Assembly (NCBI GenBank): GCA_018396435.1
Contig: JAGTRG010000010.1
Coordinates: 1-34,759, forward strand
DNA from: Candidatus Bathyarchaeota archaeon
Lineage (GTDB): Archaea > Thermoproteota > Bathyarchaeia > Bathyarchaeales > DTEX01
Length of the DNA: 34,759 bases
Direction of reading: 5' to 3'
Shown: positions 24,541 to 31,518 of the stretch, one piece after another
How the letters are laid out: each line of letters starts with the position of its first letter
Numbering within the stretch: position 1 is the first letter of the stretch
Made by a program: the position numbers and the translations under genes
Notes under the pieces: generated by a model
What the model saw: the letters and a program-made list of their open reading frames with translations, nothing else
What the model was told of the DNA's origin: nothing
Database searches by the model: none

Positions 24541-25053
24541 TTGCCGTTCACACCTTTTCATCTTGGACCGGCCTTATGCTTCGGGCTTCCGCTTCGAGAA
24601 CATATGCATGCACCAACATTTTTTCTGGCCAATATTATTGTGGATATTGAGCCGTTCATTGTTCTTGTTTTTGGACTTAATTATCCGTTACATGGGTATC
24701 TGCACACTTTTCTCTTCGCATCAATTCTAGGTTTAGCCCTAGGTTGCATAATGTTTTTCATGAGGGGAATCTTTCAAGGCTTTTTCAAAATTTTCCTCCT
24801 GGAAGGGGAGCGCATGGCAAATATCAAGGATTTCATTGTTGCCGGAATATCCGGCACAGTGCTGCATGTTCTCCTGGACTCGCCTTTAAATAATAATACA
24901 AAGCCGCTCTACCCATTAATGTTCAACCCATTTTATAAGCCCGCATTAATGCTGGAAATCCACAGCTTTTGCATATGGACCGGGCTTTTAGGCATGGCTT
25001 TTTACGTGCATCTTGTTTATAGGAGATCCTTCGTTAAAAATTCAGTTTCTTAA
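24541..25053 (+). CDS. Membrane protein of the MPFTPFHLGPA family (DUF4184/YdjM-like)
   Basis: The 170-residue protein begins PFTPFHLGPALCFGLPL and continues with an IIVDIEPFIVL segment and YPLHGYLHTFLFA. Four hydrophobic helices are evident. The two histidine-bearing motifs and the DxEP motif recur in archaeal proteins annotated as membrane-bound metal-dependent hydrolases, but the activity is unproven. A TTG start is used. The overlapping ORF at 24473-24730 in another frame is a shadow. Its last 20 nt overlap the end of the convergent dehydrogenase gene. Confidence 0.75.
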   Translation: MPFTPFHLGPALCFGLPLREHMHAPTFFLANIIVDIEPFIVLVFGLNYPLHGYLHTFLFASILGLALGCIMFFMRGIFQGFFKIFLLEGERMANIKDFIVAGISGTVLHVLLDSPLNNNTKPLYPLMFNPFYKPALMLEIHSFCIWTGLLGMAFYVHLVYRRSFVKNSVS

Positions 25054-26014
25054 GCACATCCCTATTCACTAGGTTTACCGGGATCTGACCGCTTAGGGCT
25101 CTGGCAACCTCTTCAGCGGCTTTTCTACGTATCTCATACAGCGACCTGTTTGAGTACCAGGCCATATGAGGCGTAATTACTACATTGTCTAACCTCAGCA
25201 GCGGATTATCTTTAGCCGGAGGTTCCTCCTCCAGAACATCTAGACCTGCTCCTGCTATCCACCTCTCCTCAAGGGCTTTGCACAGCGCTTTCTCATCGAT
25301 TATGCCGCCCCTGGAAACATTAATCAGGATGGCCTCCCGCTTCATGCTTCTAAGCTCCTTCCAACCTATCATATGTCTCGTTTCATTAGTGAGCGGTATG
25401 TGAATTGTAATTATGTCCGATTCCTTGATTAGAGTTTCAAAGTCGACTTTTTCAACGCCATATTCTCTGAACGCTTCTCCTAGAACGTAGGGGTCGTAGG
25501 CCACTATTTTAACTTCGAAACCTCTAAGTCTCTGCGCAACCTTTCTCCCAATCCTGCCGAAACCTATTATGCCAACGGTTTTATCCTTCAGCCTAGATAT
25601 CGGCTGAACAGCCTTCCAATCCCATTTATTCTCCTTCACATTACGATCAGCCCAAACAATTTTCCTAGCTAATGATAAAATTAGGCTAAGGGCATGATCC
25701 GCAACATCGGTAACATCGTATATGACGTTTGCGACAAATATTCCCTTCTCCGTGGCCGCGTCAACATCTATGTTATCAACCCCAACTCCATATCGAACGA
25801 TTATCTTCGCCTTCTGAAGGACCTCAATGACCCTTCTAGTTATCGGAGCGTACTGATTCAATAATCCATCAACGTCGCTGCAGCATTGAATAACATCATC
25901 CTCAGTTCTACATTGAAACTTAATAAGATCAGCGCCTATGCTAGATAAAACCTCCTCCTCAACCTCATGAGAACCATAATCCGAATCGGTTATCGCAACC
26001 CTAAATCTTCCCAA
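25034..26014 (-). CDS. D-isomer-specific 2-hydroxyacid dehydrogenase (CtBP/SerA-like)
   Basis: The 326-residue protein has the family order: an N-terminal flavodoxin-like domain, IGFGRIGRKVAQRL near residue 140 for NAD, the catalytic Arg in NVSRGGIIDE, Glu in DVLEEEPP, and His in TPHMAWYS. The PHMAWYS form is typical of the CtBP-like branch rather than SerA. There is no ACT domain, so serine feedback control is unlikely. The ORF track starts at 26044. I prefer the TTG at 26014 because GGAGGT lies 7 nt before it and the conserved FRVAITD begins there. The exact hydroxy acid is unknown. Confidence 0.87.
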   Translation of the reverse strand: MGRFRVAITDSDYGSHEVEEEVLSSIGADLIKFQCRTEDDVIQCCSDVDGLLNQYAPITRRVIEVLQKAKIIVRYGVGVDNIDVDAATEKGIFVANVIYDVTDVADHALSLILSLARKIVWADRNVKENKWDWKAVQPISRLKDKTVGIIGFGRIGRKVAQRLRGFEVKIVAYDPYVLGEAFREYGVEKVDFETLIKESDIITIHIPLTNETRHMIGWKELRSMKREAILINVSRGGIIDEKALCKALEERWIAGAGLDVLEEEPPAKDNPLLRLDNVVITPHMAWYSNRSLYEIRRKAAEEVARALSGQIPVNLVNRDVLKKLNF

Positions 26015-26091
26015 AATGATAACCTCCAAGAAATGTGGGCACATAGATGATTTAGCGCGTTAGAAAGCGACGCGCTAATTTACAGTTTCTT

Positions 26092-26394
26092 TTACTCACC
26101 ACTCTTCCGCTCGCCCTCGAAGGGTATGTTGCCAAATGGCGTGATTACTTGCCCCGATATTTTGTCACCCTCTACCATGCCCTTACAAGTTATAGTTACC
26201 GAACCCATCGGAGTTTCTATACGCTCCGTCCACTGAATCTTATCATCCTCTACTGTGCCTGTAAAACTCATCGTACCCAGCGGTGTCTCATTTGTGCCTG
26301 TTAAAACATTGCCGGATGTCTTAAGCGTTAATTTACCCCTATGTTTTCCCATTGGGGTCTGCATCGTAATTTCGTAGACGCCATCAACCACCAT
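26092..26394 (-). CDS. Small all-beta protein built from TPxG repeats
   Basis: The 100-residue protein contains four copies of a short strand-turn unit: TPMGKHRGKLTL, TPLGTMSFTGTV, TPMGSVTITCKG and TPFGNIPFEGER, each about 20-30 residues apart. It therefore seems to form a small beta barrel or sandwich from an internally duplicated hairpin. Similar short proteins occur in bacteria and archaea with no assigned function; a lipocalin-like carrier role is only a guess. GAGGTGA is about 8 nt before the ATG, and a TATA-like AAATATAAAG lies upstream, so it is probably a single-gene unit. Confidence 0.7.
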   Translation of the reverse strand: MVVDGVYEITMQTPMGKHRGKLTLKTSGNVLTGTNETPLGTMSFTGTVEDDKIQWTERIETPMGSVTITCKGMVEGDKISGQVITPFGNIPFEGERKSGE

Positions 26395-26682
26395 AATGCT
26401 TCACCTCACTTTTCATTGTGGTTTTCTTTATCTTTATATTTTTCCATAAAATAAAACAACTTTTATTGTTGTTAAATGTTTGGCGCAGGAAGACTCTGGA
26501 TCATGCAACCATGCTTTAAAGTTTTATATGTACATGAATTGAGTTCAACGGAGTATCTGCTTTAGGAAAGTTGGGCAGGTTATTATTTTTGCATTTGCAA
26601 AAGTAACTAGTCCAGTTTCTTCTCTTTGTCATTATTGAAATAATGAATTTTCCAGTTTTAGAAATCATTGGGATTGTTTTGT

Positions 26683-26944
26683 TCACTTTAACCGTTGGAG
26701 TTTATCAGTTAGTTCTCGTCTGGTTTCTGGTTTCTTTTGCCATTGTTCAGAATATGTCCTCCATTTTTCGGCGGAGATTTTTTCTTTTACTTTTAATTCA
26801 TTTAGTAGTTCAATGAATTTGGCGAATTGTTGTCGTTGTTTCATTAGTGCTTTTTCTGGCAGTTTTTCCCGTTGGGATACTGTGATTATTTTTGGGCGTG
26901 TAGGTTTCGTCTAGGAATCTGCAGAAGTAGGTGATTTCCCATAG
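26683..26944 (-). pseudogene. Frameshifted gene remnant, unidentified
   Basis: Two minus-strand frames join into one plausible protein end. LWEITYFCRFLDETYTPK runs to an A5 tract (26889-26893), after which a second frame continues IITVSQREKLPEK, KFIELLNELKVKEKISAEKW and ends TDKLQRLK at 26683. A one-base slip in the A tract explains the break. The 5' part is missing: upstream of 26944 the same strand opposes the integrase remnant. The tail is highly charged and helical. I do not recognise the family. The ORF-track entries at 26810 and 26886 cover only pieces or shadows of it. Confidence 0.45.
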
Positions 26945-27241
26945 TTTTGTTCCAGAAGAGGTTATGAGGGCTGTTGCAGAAAAGGGTATGATAACAAACA
27001 GGAACACGATTCAGCTTAGGCTGAAGAGAAGGAAAATTCCTGCAAGGATGCCGGATCTGAGGGATTGTTATGCAACTTTTATGACGAAATAATTTGAGGG
27101 AGTCGGAGATAGACTTTCTGCAGGGGAGAATATCTGCAAGCATCTTCATGAGAAACTACTTTAACCCGGCGTGGATAAGTGACTTGAAGAGCAGAGCGTT
27201 AGAGAGCAAAACAGCTGCTAATAACGTTAAATAAACCATAA
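26943..27241 (+). pseudogene. Tyrosine integrase C-terminal remnant with two frameshifts
   Basis: The three plus frames in succession read like one archaeal integrase end. Frame one gives VPEEVMRAVAEKG and MPDLRDCYATFMTK, stopping at 27090-27092. One base on, LRESEIDFLQGRISASIFM followed by RNYFNPAWISDL appears, with the likely nucleophile Tyr in RNYFNP. Another base on, AKQLLITLNKP ends at a stop at 27239-27241. Each junction needs a single-base change. The N-terminal and core arginine regions are absent. It marks an old integration event beside the DUF72 genes. The family assignment is from motif memory, not a search. Confidence 0.6.
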
Positions 27242-27301
27242 TTTTCTCCTTTTCCTTTTGTAGTTCCATGCGTAGAGGTTCGAGTGTTCTTTACACGCTT
27301 G

Positions 27302-28495
27302 CTATTGTTCCGTGTATGGTTTAAATTCCCAAGATTCTTTGTTCAAAAATATTTGCCTTAGAATTGTTGTGGCTTTTCCCCTGTCAAGGGACAGTAAGAG
27401 TTTGCCCATATGTTTGCAGAGCCTTTTGTTGGGTAGTGTTTTACTCCAGTCGGCGCAATCATGCATTACGATGCGATTTTTATGGTCTATGACTATATGA
27501 TATTCTTTTACTGTAGCTCTTATTTCGTTAGGTGTTTCTTGCTGGATGGTTACTTCATTGTCTTTGATTTGCTGGGCTCTTTTGATTCTTGCTTCGTCCA
27601 TGAAATACCGTATTAAGGTCTCAAAGTTTAGTTCTGATGGTTCGACAAAAGCCTCAAGTTTTGCCTCTTTTGTTTTTGTTGTTGTTTTGAAGTATTTTTT
27701 AATGGTGGTTTTTGCTTCTTCTTGCTCGGGTGTGAGGGGGCCAAGCATTTCTAGGATTTGGAGGCAGTTTTCAACGGCGTATCCGTGATAATGGTTGTTG
27801 AAGTATCCGTACACGGTATTGACTTTTTCAGCTGCCTCCTTTATTTTGGGAGCCCATGGTTCGAGTTCTTCTTGGCGGTATCTGTAGTTGTACCATGGTC
27901 TTGCTCCGTGGCCGTGCCATCGGAAATAGGCTATGTTTGATGTTATGTGTACTTCAGGCGGCAGCAAAGGTTCATCGACTATGGTGTATGCTATGTGGTA
28001 TTTTTCAAGTAGTTCAAATGTTTCTTCTTTCAGCCATGAAGGGTCTCTGAACTCAACTGCCCATTTAACTTGCGCGGGCAATATTTTGAAGAATTCTTCT
28101 ATTTGCTGTGGTTTGTAATCAAATTTAGGTGGAAGTTGGATGAGTATGCAGCCGAGTTTCCCGCTTAAATATAAAGGCTCCATAAGCTCTATGAATTTCT
28201 GGAGATCTTCTTCTATGCCTTCGTTTATATCGAGTTTTTTTGTGTGGGTGATTAATTTTGGCAGCTTTGCCGTGTATATGAAGTCTTCTGGTGAGTATTT
28301 TACCCAGCCCATAACTGTTCCTTTGGTTGGATATCGGTAGAATGTGGAGTCAATTTCGACTGTTCTGAAAACTTTTGAATAGGCTTTGAGTAGACTTTTG
28401 TCTTTTTTCGTATAGAATGGTCCTATCCAGTCTCTGTAGCTCCATCCGGATGTGCCCAGAAAAATTTTGTCAGAAAACGTGTTCAACGGTGTCAC
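27302..28495 (-). CDS. DUF72 protein with C-terminal SWIM-like zinc motif
   Basis: Residues about 10-245 form the DUF72 (YecE-like) TIM-barrel domain: FLGTSGWSYRDWIGPFY, FRTVEIDSTFYRYP, LIQLPPKF, WAVEFRDPSW, YFRWHGHGARPWYNYRYR, YGYFNNHYHGYAVENC. The 150 residues after it end in HDCADW and LCKHMGKLLLSL, which fits an H-x-C-x12-C-x-H variant of the SWIM zinc finger, a nucleic-acid or protein-binding module. The GTG start overlaps the stop of the preceding DUF72 gene (GTGA). A TTG at 28486, 5 nt after GGTGA, is an alternative. DUF72 has no established activity. Together with its neighbour it forms a translationally coupled pair. Confidence 0.82.
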   Translation of the reverse strand: MTPLNTFSDKIFLGTSGWSYRDWIGPFYTKKDKSLLKAYSKVFRTVEIDSTFYRYPTKGTVMGWVKYSPEDFIYTAKLPKLITHTKKLDINEGIEEDLQKFIELMEPLYLSGKLGCILIQLPPKFDYKPQQIEEFFKILPAQVKWAVEFRDPSWLKEETFELLEKYHIAYTIVDEPLLPPEVHITSNIAYFRWHGHGARPWYNYRYRQEELEPWAPKIKEAAEKVNTVYGYFNNHYHGYAVENCLQILEMLGPLTPEQEEAKTTIKKYFKTTTKTKEAKLEAFVEPSELNFETLIRYFMDEARIKRAQQIKDNEVTIQQETPNEIRATVKEYHIVIDHKNRIVMHDCADWSKTLPNKRLCKHMGKLLLSLDRGKATTILRQIFLNKESWEFKPYTEQ

Positions 28496-29424
28496 CTTAT
28501 TGTGGATTGTAATGCTTCTATTACTTCGCTGACGTTATTGTATGTTTTTTCTGGGAGTTTTTGGAGAATCTGGGCCGCGTGTATTCTTTTGTCTTGCGTT
28601 AAATCGAAGAGTTTCCATCCTTGATGTTGTATTAAAGCCTGTTTTGTTGTTGGAAATTGGGCGTCTTCTTTTAACATGTCTTCTAATGAGGCGATACCTA
28701 TGTGTTTTGTGACTTGGGGAAACTTGCCTGTTTCCTTGTATATTTTGAGTCTTGCAGCGTCTTTATACATTCTGACGAAATGGAAGCTTAAGATTATTTT
28801 TTGGGAAGAGACGCTTGTGGCTTTTTTGTCGATTTCGACCAGCTCTTCGTCAGTTGGCTGGTAGATGTTGTGTTGCCCTTTACCAAATAGCCTTGAGTAA
28901 AGTATGTCTGATTCATAGGCGGGTGTTTCGCCTTTTGAAAGGTCAACGCAGTGAATTATATTATGGTCTTGCATGGTTTTTACGAGCTGTAAGGGCAGTT
29001 TTGAATGTGGTATTCCTCTGATTTCGAGAGCAAGCCTTAGTTTTCCAAGGTTAATGGAAGTTAGTAAATCTCTAAAATGTTTGATGTTGTTTTCATTAAA
29101 AGTGAATTTTGGTGGAGTTTGAAGGTGCATGACTGGAGCTTTCAGAATTGTGCATATTTGCCTCATTTTTTCAAAGGTTTTGAAGGTTTCTTGTGTTGGT
29201 TGAAGCATTTGTTTGTGTGTAATTGTTTTGTTCGCTCTCACGGTAAATTGAAAGTTTGGCGGGACGAGTTTGCGCCATATTTCAACTTCTTTTAGAGAGG
29301 GCAACTCATAGAAGGTGGAGTTTACCTCTACAAAGTTGAAGGCTTTAGAATAAGCTACTAAAGGGTGTATTCCTGGGATTTGGAAGTATGCCCATCCACC
29401 TGTGCCTATTAGGTATTCGGTCAA
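28492..29424 (-). CDS. DUF72 family protein
   Basis: This 310-residue paralogue of the next gene has the same domain order: IGTGGWAYFQIPG, FVEVNSTFYELP, FTVRANKTITH, HLQTPPKF, LALEIRG, and LYSRLFGKGQHN, where the partner has the RWHGHG form. It lacks the SWIM-like tail. Asp of the usual GTSGW/DSTFY pair is replaced (VNSTFYELP), so the active-site set may differ between the two. The TTG start has AAGGG about 6 nt upstream. The stop overlaps the start of the SWIM-bearing gene. The region seems more A/T-rich than the rest of the window, in keeping with acquired DNA. Confidence 0.8.
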   Translation of the reverse strand: MTEYLIGTGGWAYFQIPGIHPLVAYSKAFNFVEVNSTFYELPSLKEVEIWRKLVPPNFQFTVRANKTITHKQMLQPTQETFKTFEKMRQICTILKAPVMHLQTPPKFTFNENNIKHFRDLLTSINLGKLRLALEIRGIPHSKLPLQLVKTMQDHNIIHCVDLSKGETPAYESDILYSRLFGKGQHNIYQPTDEELVEIDKKATSVSSQKIILSFHFVRMYKDAARLKIYKETGKFPQVTKHIGIASLEDMLKEDAQFPTTKQALIQHQGWKLFDLTQDKRIHAAQILQKLPEKTYNNVSEVIEALQSTIR

Positions 29425-29702
29425 AAGTTTCCCTTCTTTAGTTGGTGTGTTTTCACTTTTACTTTACTCCCTCTGAGTATTAAATTGTGCTTTTCTGGTA
29501 GAGGTTTATTTGGGCTTTTGCGCTCTTTCTTATTTGCAGTTTGAGGGCCTGCTTTGTCTGTTTTGTCAGCTGAAAGGGTTAGGTGTCTTTCCCTCGGTGT
29601 CTCAGTATTGGACGGTGTCTTTCCAGGTTTTGAGGTTGGGGATTTTGTTGTTTTGATTGGTGCTAATGTTTCCTTCATGAGTTTTTTGAGTGTTTGTTGC
29701 AT
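29421..29702 (-). CDS. Doubtful small basic protein
   Basis: This 93-codon frame encodes a Lys/Thr/Pro-rich chain with no fold signature. In its favour, GGGTGG lies just before the ATG and its stop overlaps the DUF72 start (TTGA). Against it, the opposite strand over most of its length reads as a RecA/KaiC-like ATPase start with its own ribosome site, and the composition is what an antisense shadow gives. I list it because it would be a coupled operon member if real. Confidence 0.25.
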   Translation of the reverse strand: MQQTLKKLMKETLAPIKTTKSPTSKPGKTPSNTETPRERHLTLSADKTDKAGPQTANKKERKSPNKPLPEKHNLILRGSKVKVKTHQLKKGNF

Positions 29703-29793
29703 ATTACCACCCGATAAGGGCGGTTTAGGTTCCTATGTAGTTTTTGTTGATGGTAACGAAGGCCCTCCTCAATTAACTCCGGAATCTTTCTAA
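29554..29793 (+). pseudogene. Truncated RecA/KaiC-like ATPase (5' part only)
   Basis: From a TTG with GAGGG 6 nt upstream the frame reads SAERVRCLSLGVSVLDGVFP, then GFEVGDFVVLIGANVSFMSF and LPPDKGGLGSYVVFVDGN. This is the start of an archaeal RecA-superfamily ATPase of the GVxxLDxxxPGFExGDFVVL type; the P-loop is degenerate (GANVSFMS). Homology seems lost after VDGN, near 29755, and a stop follows at 79 codons instead of some 300. The point of loss faces the truncated nuclease gene on the other strand, so one deletion could have removed both 3' parts. Confidence 0.55.
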
Positions 29794-29845
29794 TAATTTC
29801 TTCCAACTGCTTCTCGGATATATCAACTACTTTGTATTTTCGCAT
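29675..29845 (-). pseudogene. Truncated NucS-like nuclease (5' part only)
   Basis: An ATG at 29845 begins MRKYKVVDISEKQLEEIIRK followed by IPELIEEGLRY, resembling the N-terminal region of archaeal PDDEXK proteins of the NucS/DUF91 kind as I recall them. After EEGLRY the match ends near 29755 and the frame runs on for about 25 unrelated codons to a stop inside the opposing RecA-like remnant. The catalytic region is missing. A TATA-like AATATTTAAAAG about 40 nt upstream suggests the promoter survives. It is too short for the ORF track. Confidence 0.45.
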
Positions 29846-30335
29846 TTTCTCTTTACAAATAATTTATCGTGAATCTTTAGTCTTTTAAATATTAGCTTTA
29901 GACGTGCAAAAATATAGGCCCTATATATCAATGACCAGAAATATAGCCGTTCGGAATAACAAATATTTCTACAAAAAATCTATACTGCCATTTAAAACCT
30001 GAAACAACAAAATAATAAACGTAAAAAGGAGGATGAAAAAGAAAATGCCTAAACCTTGAATGACAGGCATATGCCTAAAAAGTAGCTGAGCTGCTAAGGG
30101 CTAAAGCAAAAGCCGCAAAGATGGGCCTAAACGATAATTTAACAAGCCTCCTGTTAGGACCGTCCCAACAATGTTTAGAGGACCATCCGGGGACCGTCCC
30201 AATAATAATACCAACCGCACAAACCGAGCCGATTCAAACACAATTTCAAGCTCAGAACAAGAAATCAACCCAAGAACAACCCCAAACATTGTTTTCTCTT
30301 AGTGAAGGTTTCTTTTGGAAAAAGAGAAAGTTCAG
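29846..30335. other. A/T-rich stretch before tRNA-Val(TAC), possible gene debris
   Basis: No convincing gene lies here. On the plus strand AAAAAGGAGGATGAAAAAGA gives an excellent ribosome site, but the frame stops after 8 codons. An open frame from 30121 (MGLNDNLTSLLLGPSQ, then Gln-rich) runs on into the tRNA, which a real gene would not do. ATGCCTAAA occurs twice about 30 nt apart near the abortive start. I read this as remains of a disrupted small gene. Confidence 0.35.
30157..30206 (+). repeat. Short direct repeats GGACCRTCC
   Basis: GGACCGTCCCAACAAT (30157-30172) recurs 34 nt on as GGACCGTCCCAATAAT (30191-30206) with one mismatch, and GGACCATCC lies between them (30180-30188). The copies fall in different frames of the overlapping ORF, so they are a DNA-level and not a protein repeat. 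Confidence 0.55.
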
Positions 30336-30432
30336 TGGGCCGGGCCGGACTTGAACCGGCGACCTCAGCCTCGTAAGGGCTGCTTTAGGTTCCTAGAGGA
30401 GGGATGTCCTAACCACGCTAGACTACCGGCCC
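30336..30432 (-). tRNA. tRNA-Val(TAC) with a noncanonical intron
   Basis: Read on the minus strand: acceptor GGGCCGG/CCGGCCC, D stem GTCT/GGAC, T arm GCCGG-TTCAAGT-CCGGC, discriminator A, no encoded CCA. The anticodon arm CAGCC-CTTACGA-GGCTG is complete and uninterrupted, giving anticodon TAC (valine). Between the D stem and the anticodon stem are 23 nt (30383-30405) where one is expected, so a 22-nt insertion sits at about position 25/26 or 26/27 instead of 37/38. Arms and most loops match the tRNA-Val(CAC) gene in this window. A TATA-like GATATAAAC lies about 25 nt upstream (30453-30463). The exact splice points are not resolved. Confidence 0.9.
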
Positions 30433-30617
30433 GCCCAAGGTCCTTTCTTAATGTTTATATCTTTAAGATTGTGTTTATTTAGTCTTTAATAATTTTATCT
30501 TTTCTTAAACTGTTCTGGCGTATTCCGCGCTTAGTTAAATTTAACTTCGCTGTCTCTTGGGTGGCGGCTACAAAAGTTTTATCATATGTTAGCTTATATA
30601 GTTTTAGGTGCATCTGT

Positions 30618-31502
30618 ATGACGATTGTTGATTGCCATATTCATAGTTTGGGTTCGGAAACGGTTGATGCTGTTATTAAGGGGATGGATAGGGCTGGAAT
30701 AGATAAGGCGGTGATCTTCTCACCATACCCAGTTTCGGTTCCCAGCGATAGGATAATTCCCAAAACCGTTGCTGGCATAACTAGGCATCTAGAGTTCAGC
30801 TATTCCGATGTGACATCTGAGAAGCAGAAAGAGTCTGTGGAGTTCATATCTAGGCTTCAGAAGGAGGCGCCGGACAGAATTATCGGTTTTGTCTGGCTTG
30901 AGCCTAGACTGAAAAACGCCGTTCAAATTTTAGAGTGGGCAGTTTCATCAAAGGAGATCAGAGGCGTCAAGATGATCCCAGACCACTGGTACCCATATGA
31001 TGAGTTTATGTATCCAATCTATGAAAGGATCGAGGCTCTCGGCATTCCAGTAATCTTTCACTCCGGCATACTGTTCGGCTTTAAGGATTCGTCAAGATTC
31101 TGCAGACCAGTAAACTATGAGGTTCTTCTAAGCTTTCCAAATCTCAGATTCGCCTTGGCGCATATAAGCTGGCCCTGGGTTGATGAATGCCTAGCTTTAT
31201 GGGGGAGGTTTAGAGCGTCCCTTGAAGAGATTGGGGGCAGTGAAAAGGGAATGCAAATGTTTATAGATATAACCCCTGGCACACCATTGATGTATAGGAA
31301 AGATTCCCTTCAAAAACTTATAGCCTACGGAGCGGAAGACCATATGCTTTTCGGCACTGATTGCGTTGCCGGTGGTCTGGAGCATGGAAGGCTCCATATC
31401 GCAAGGGACACATCTATTTTGAGACAGGTTATAGGCGCCTCAAGGGACGTCATCAACAAAATAATGGGTGAAAACGCGCTTAGATTTCTAGGCTTGAAAT
31501 AA
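30618..31502 (+). CDS. Amidohydrolase family (COG2159-like TIM-barrel) enzyme
   Basis: The 294-residue protein starts MTIVDCHIHSLG, whose HxH (residues 7 and 9) begins a metal site completed by His in VIFHSG, His in ALAHISWPW and Asp in LFGTDC. These are the hallmarks of the ACMS decarboxylase/amidohydrolase-2 group, which decarboxylates or hydrolyses cyclic and aromatic acids. The ORF track starts at 30561. The ATG at 30618 has AGGTG about 8 nt upstream and begins at the metal motif. It is followed by a creatininase-family gene 16 nt on, so the two may act in one pathway on an amide or lactam. Confidence 0.85.
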   Translation: MTIVDCHIHSLGSETVDAVIKGMDRAGIDKAVIFSPYPVSVPSDRIIPKTVAGITRHLEFSYSDVTSEKQKESVEFISRLQKEAPDRIIGFVWLEPRLKNAVQILEWAVSSKEIRGVKMIPDHWYPYDEFMYPIYERIEALGIPVIFHSGILFGFKDSSRFCRPVNYEVLLSFPNLRFALAHISWPWVDECLALWGRFRASLEEIGGSEKGMQMFIDITPGTPLMYRKDSLQKLIAYGAEDHMLFGTDCVAGGLEHGRLHIARDTSILRQVIGASRDVINKIMGENALRFLGLK

Positions 31503-31518
31503 TATGGGAGTGATCAGC

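Noticed and set aside
24473-24730. 85-aa plus-strand ORF in the track
   Set aside because: It overlaps the 24541-25053 membrane protein in another frame; that frame has the PFTPFHLGPA and YPLHGYLHTF motifs, this one has none.
26886-27149. 87-aa minus-strand ORF
   Set aside because: It is the antisense of the integrase remnant; the plus strand carries the recognisable motifs.
30157-30206. CRISPR array
   Set aside because: Only two or three short imperfect copies with unequal spacing; no array-like repeat-spacer pattern anywhere in the window.
26400-30432. SSV-type provirus with the integrase split at its two ends
   Set aside because: The right end is RecA-like and not an integrase N terminus, and no copy of the tRNA 3' end was found on the left.
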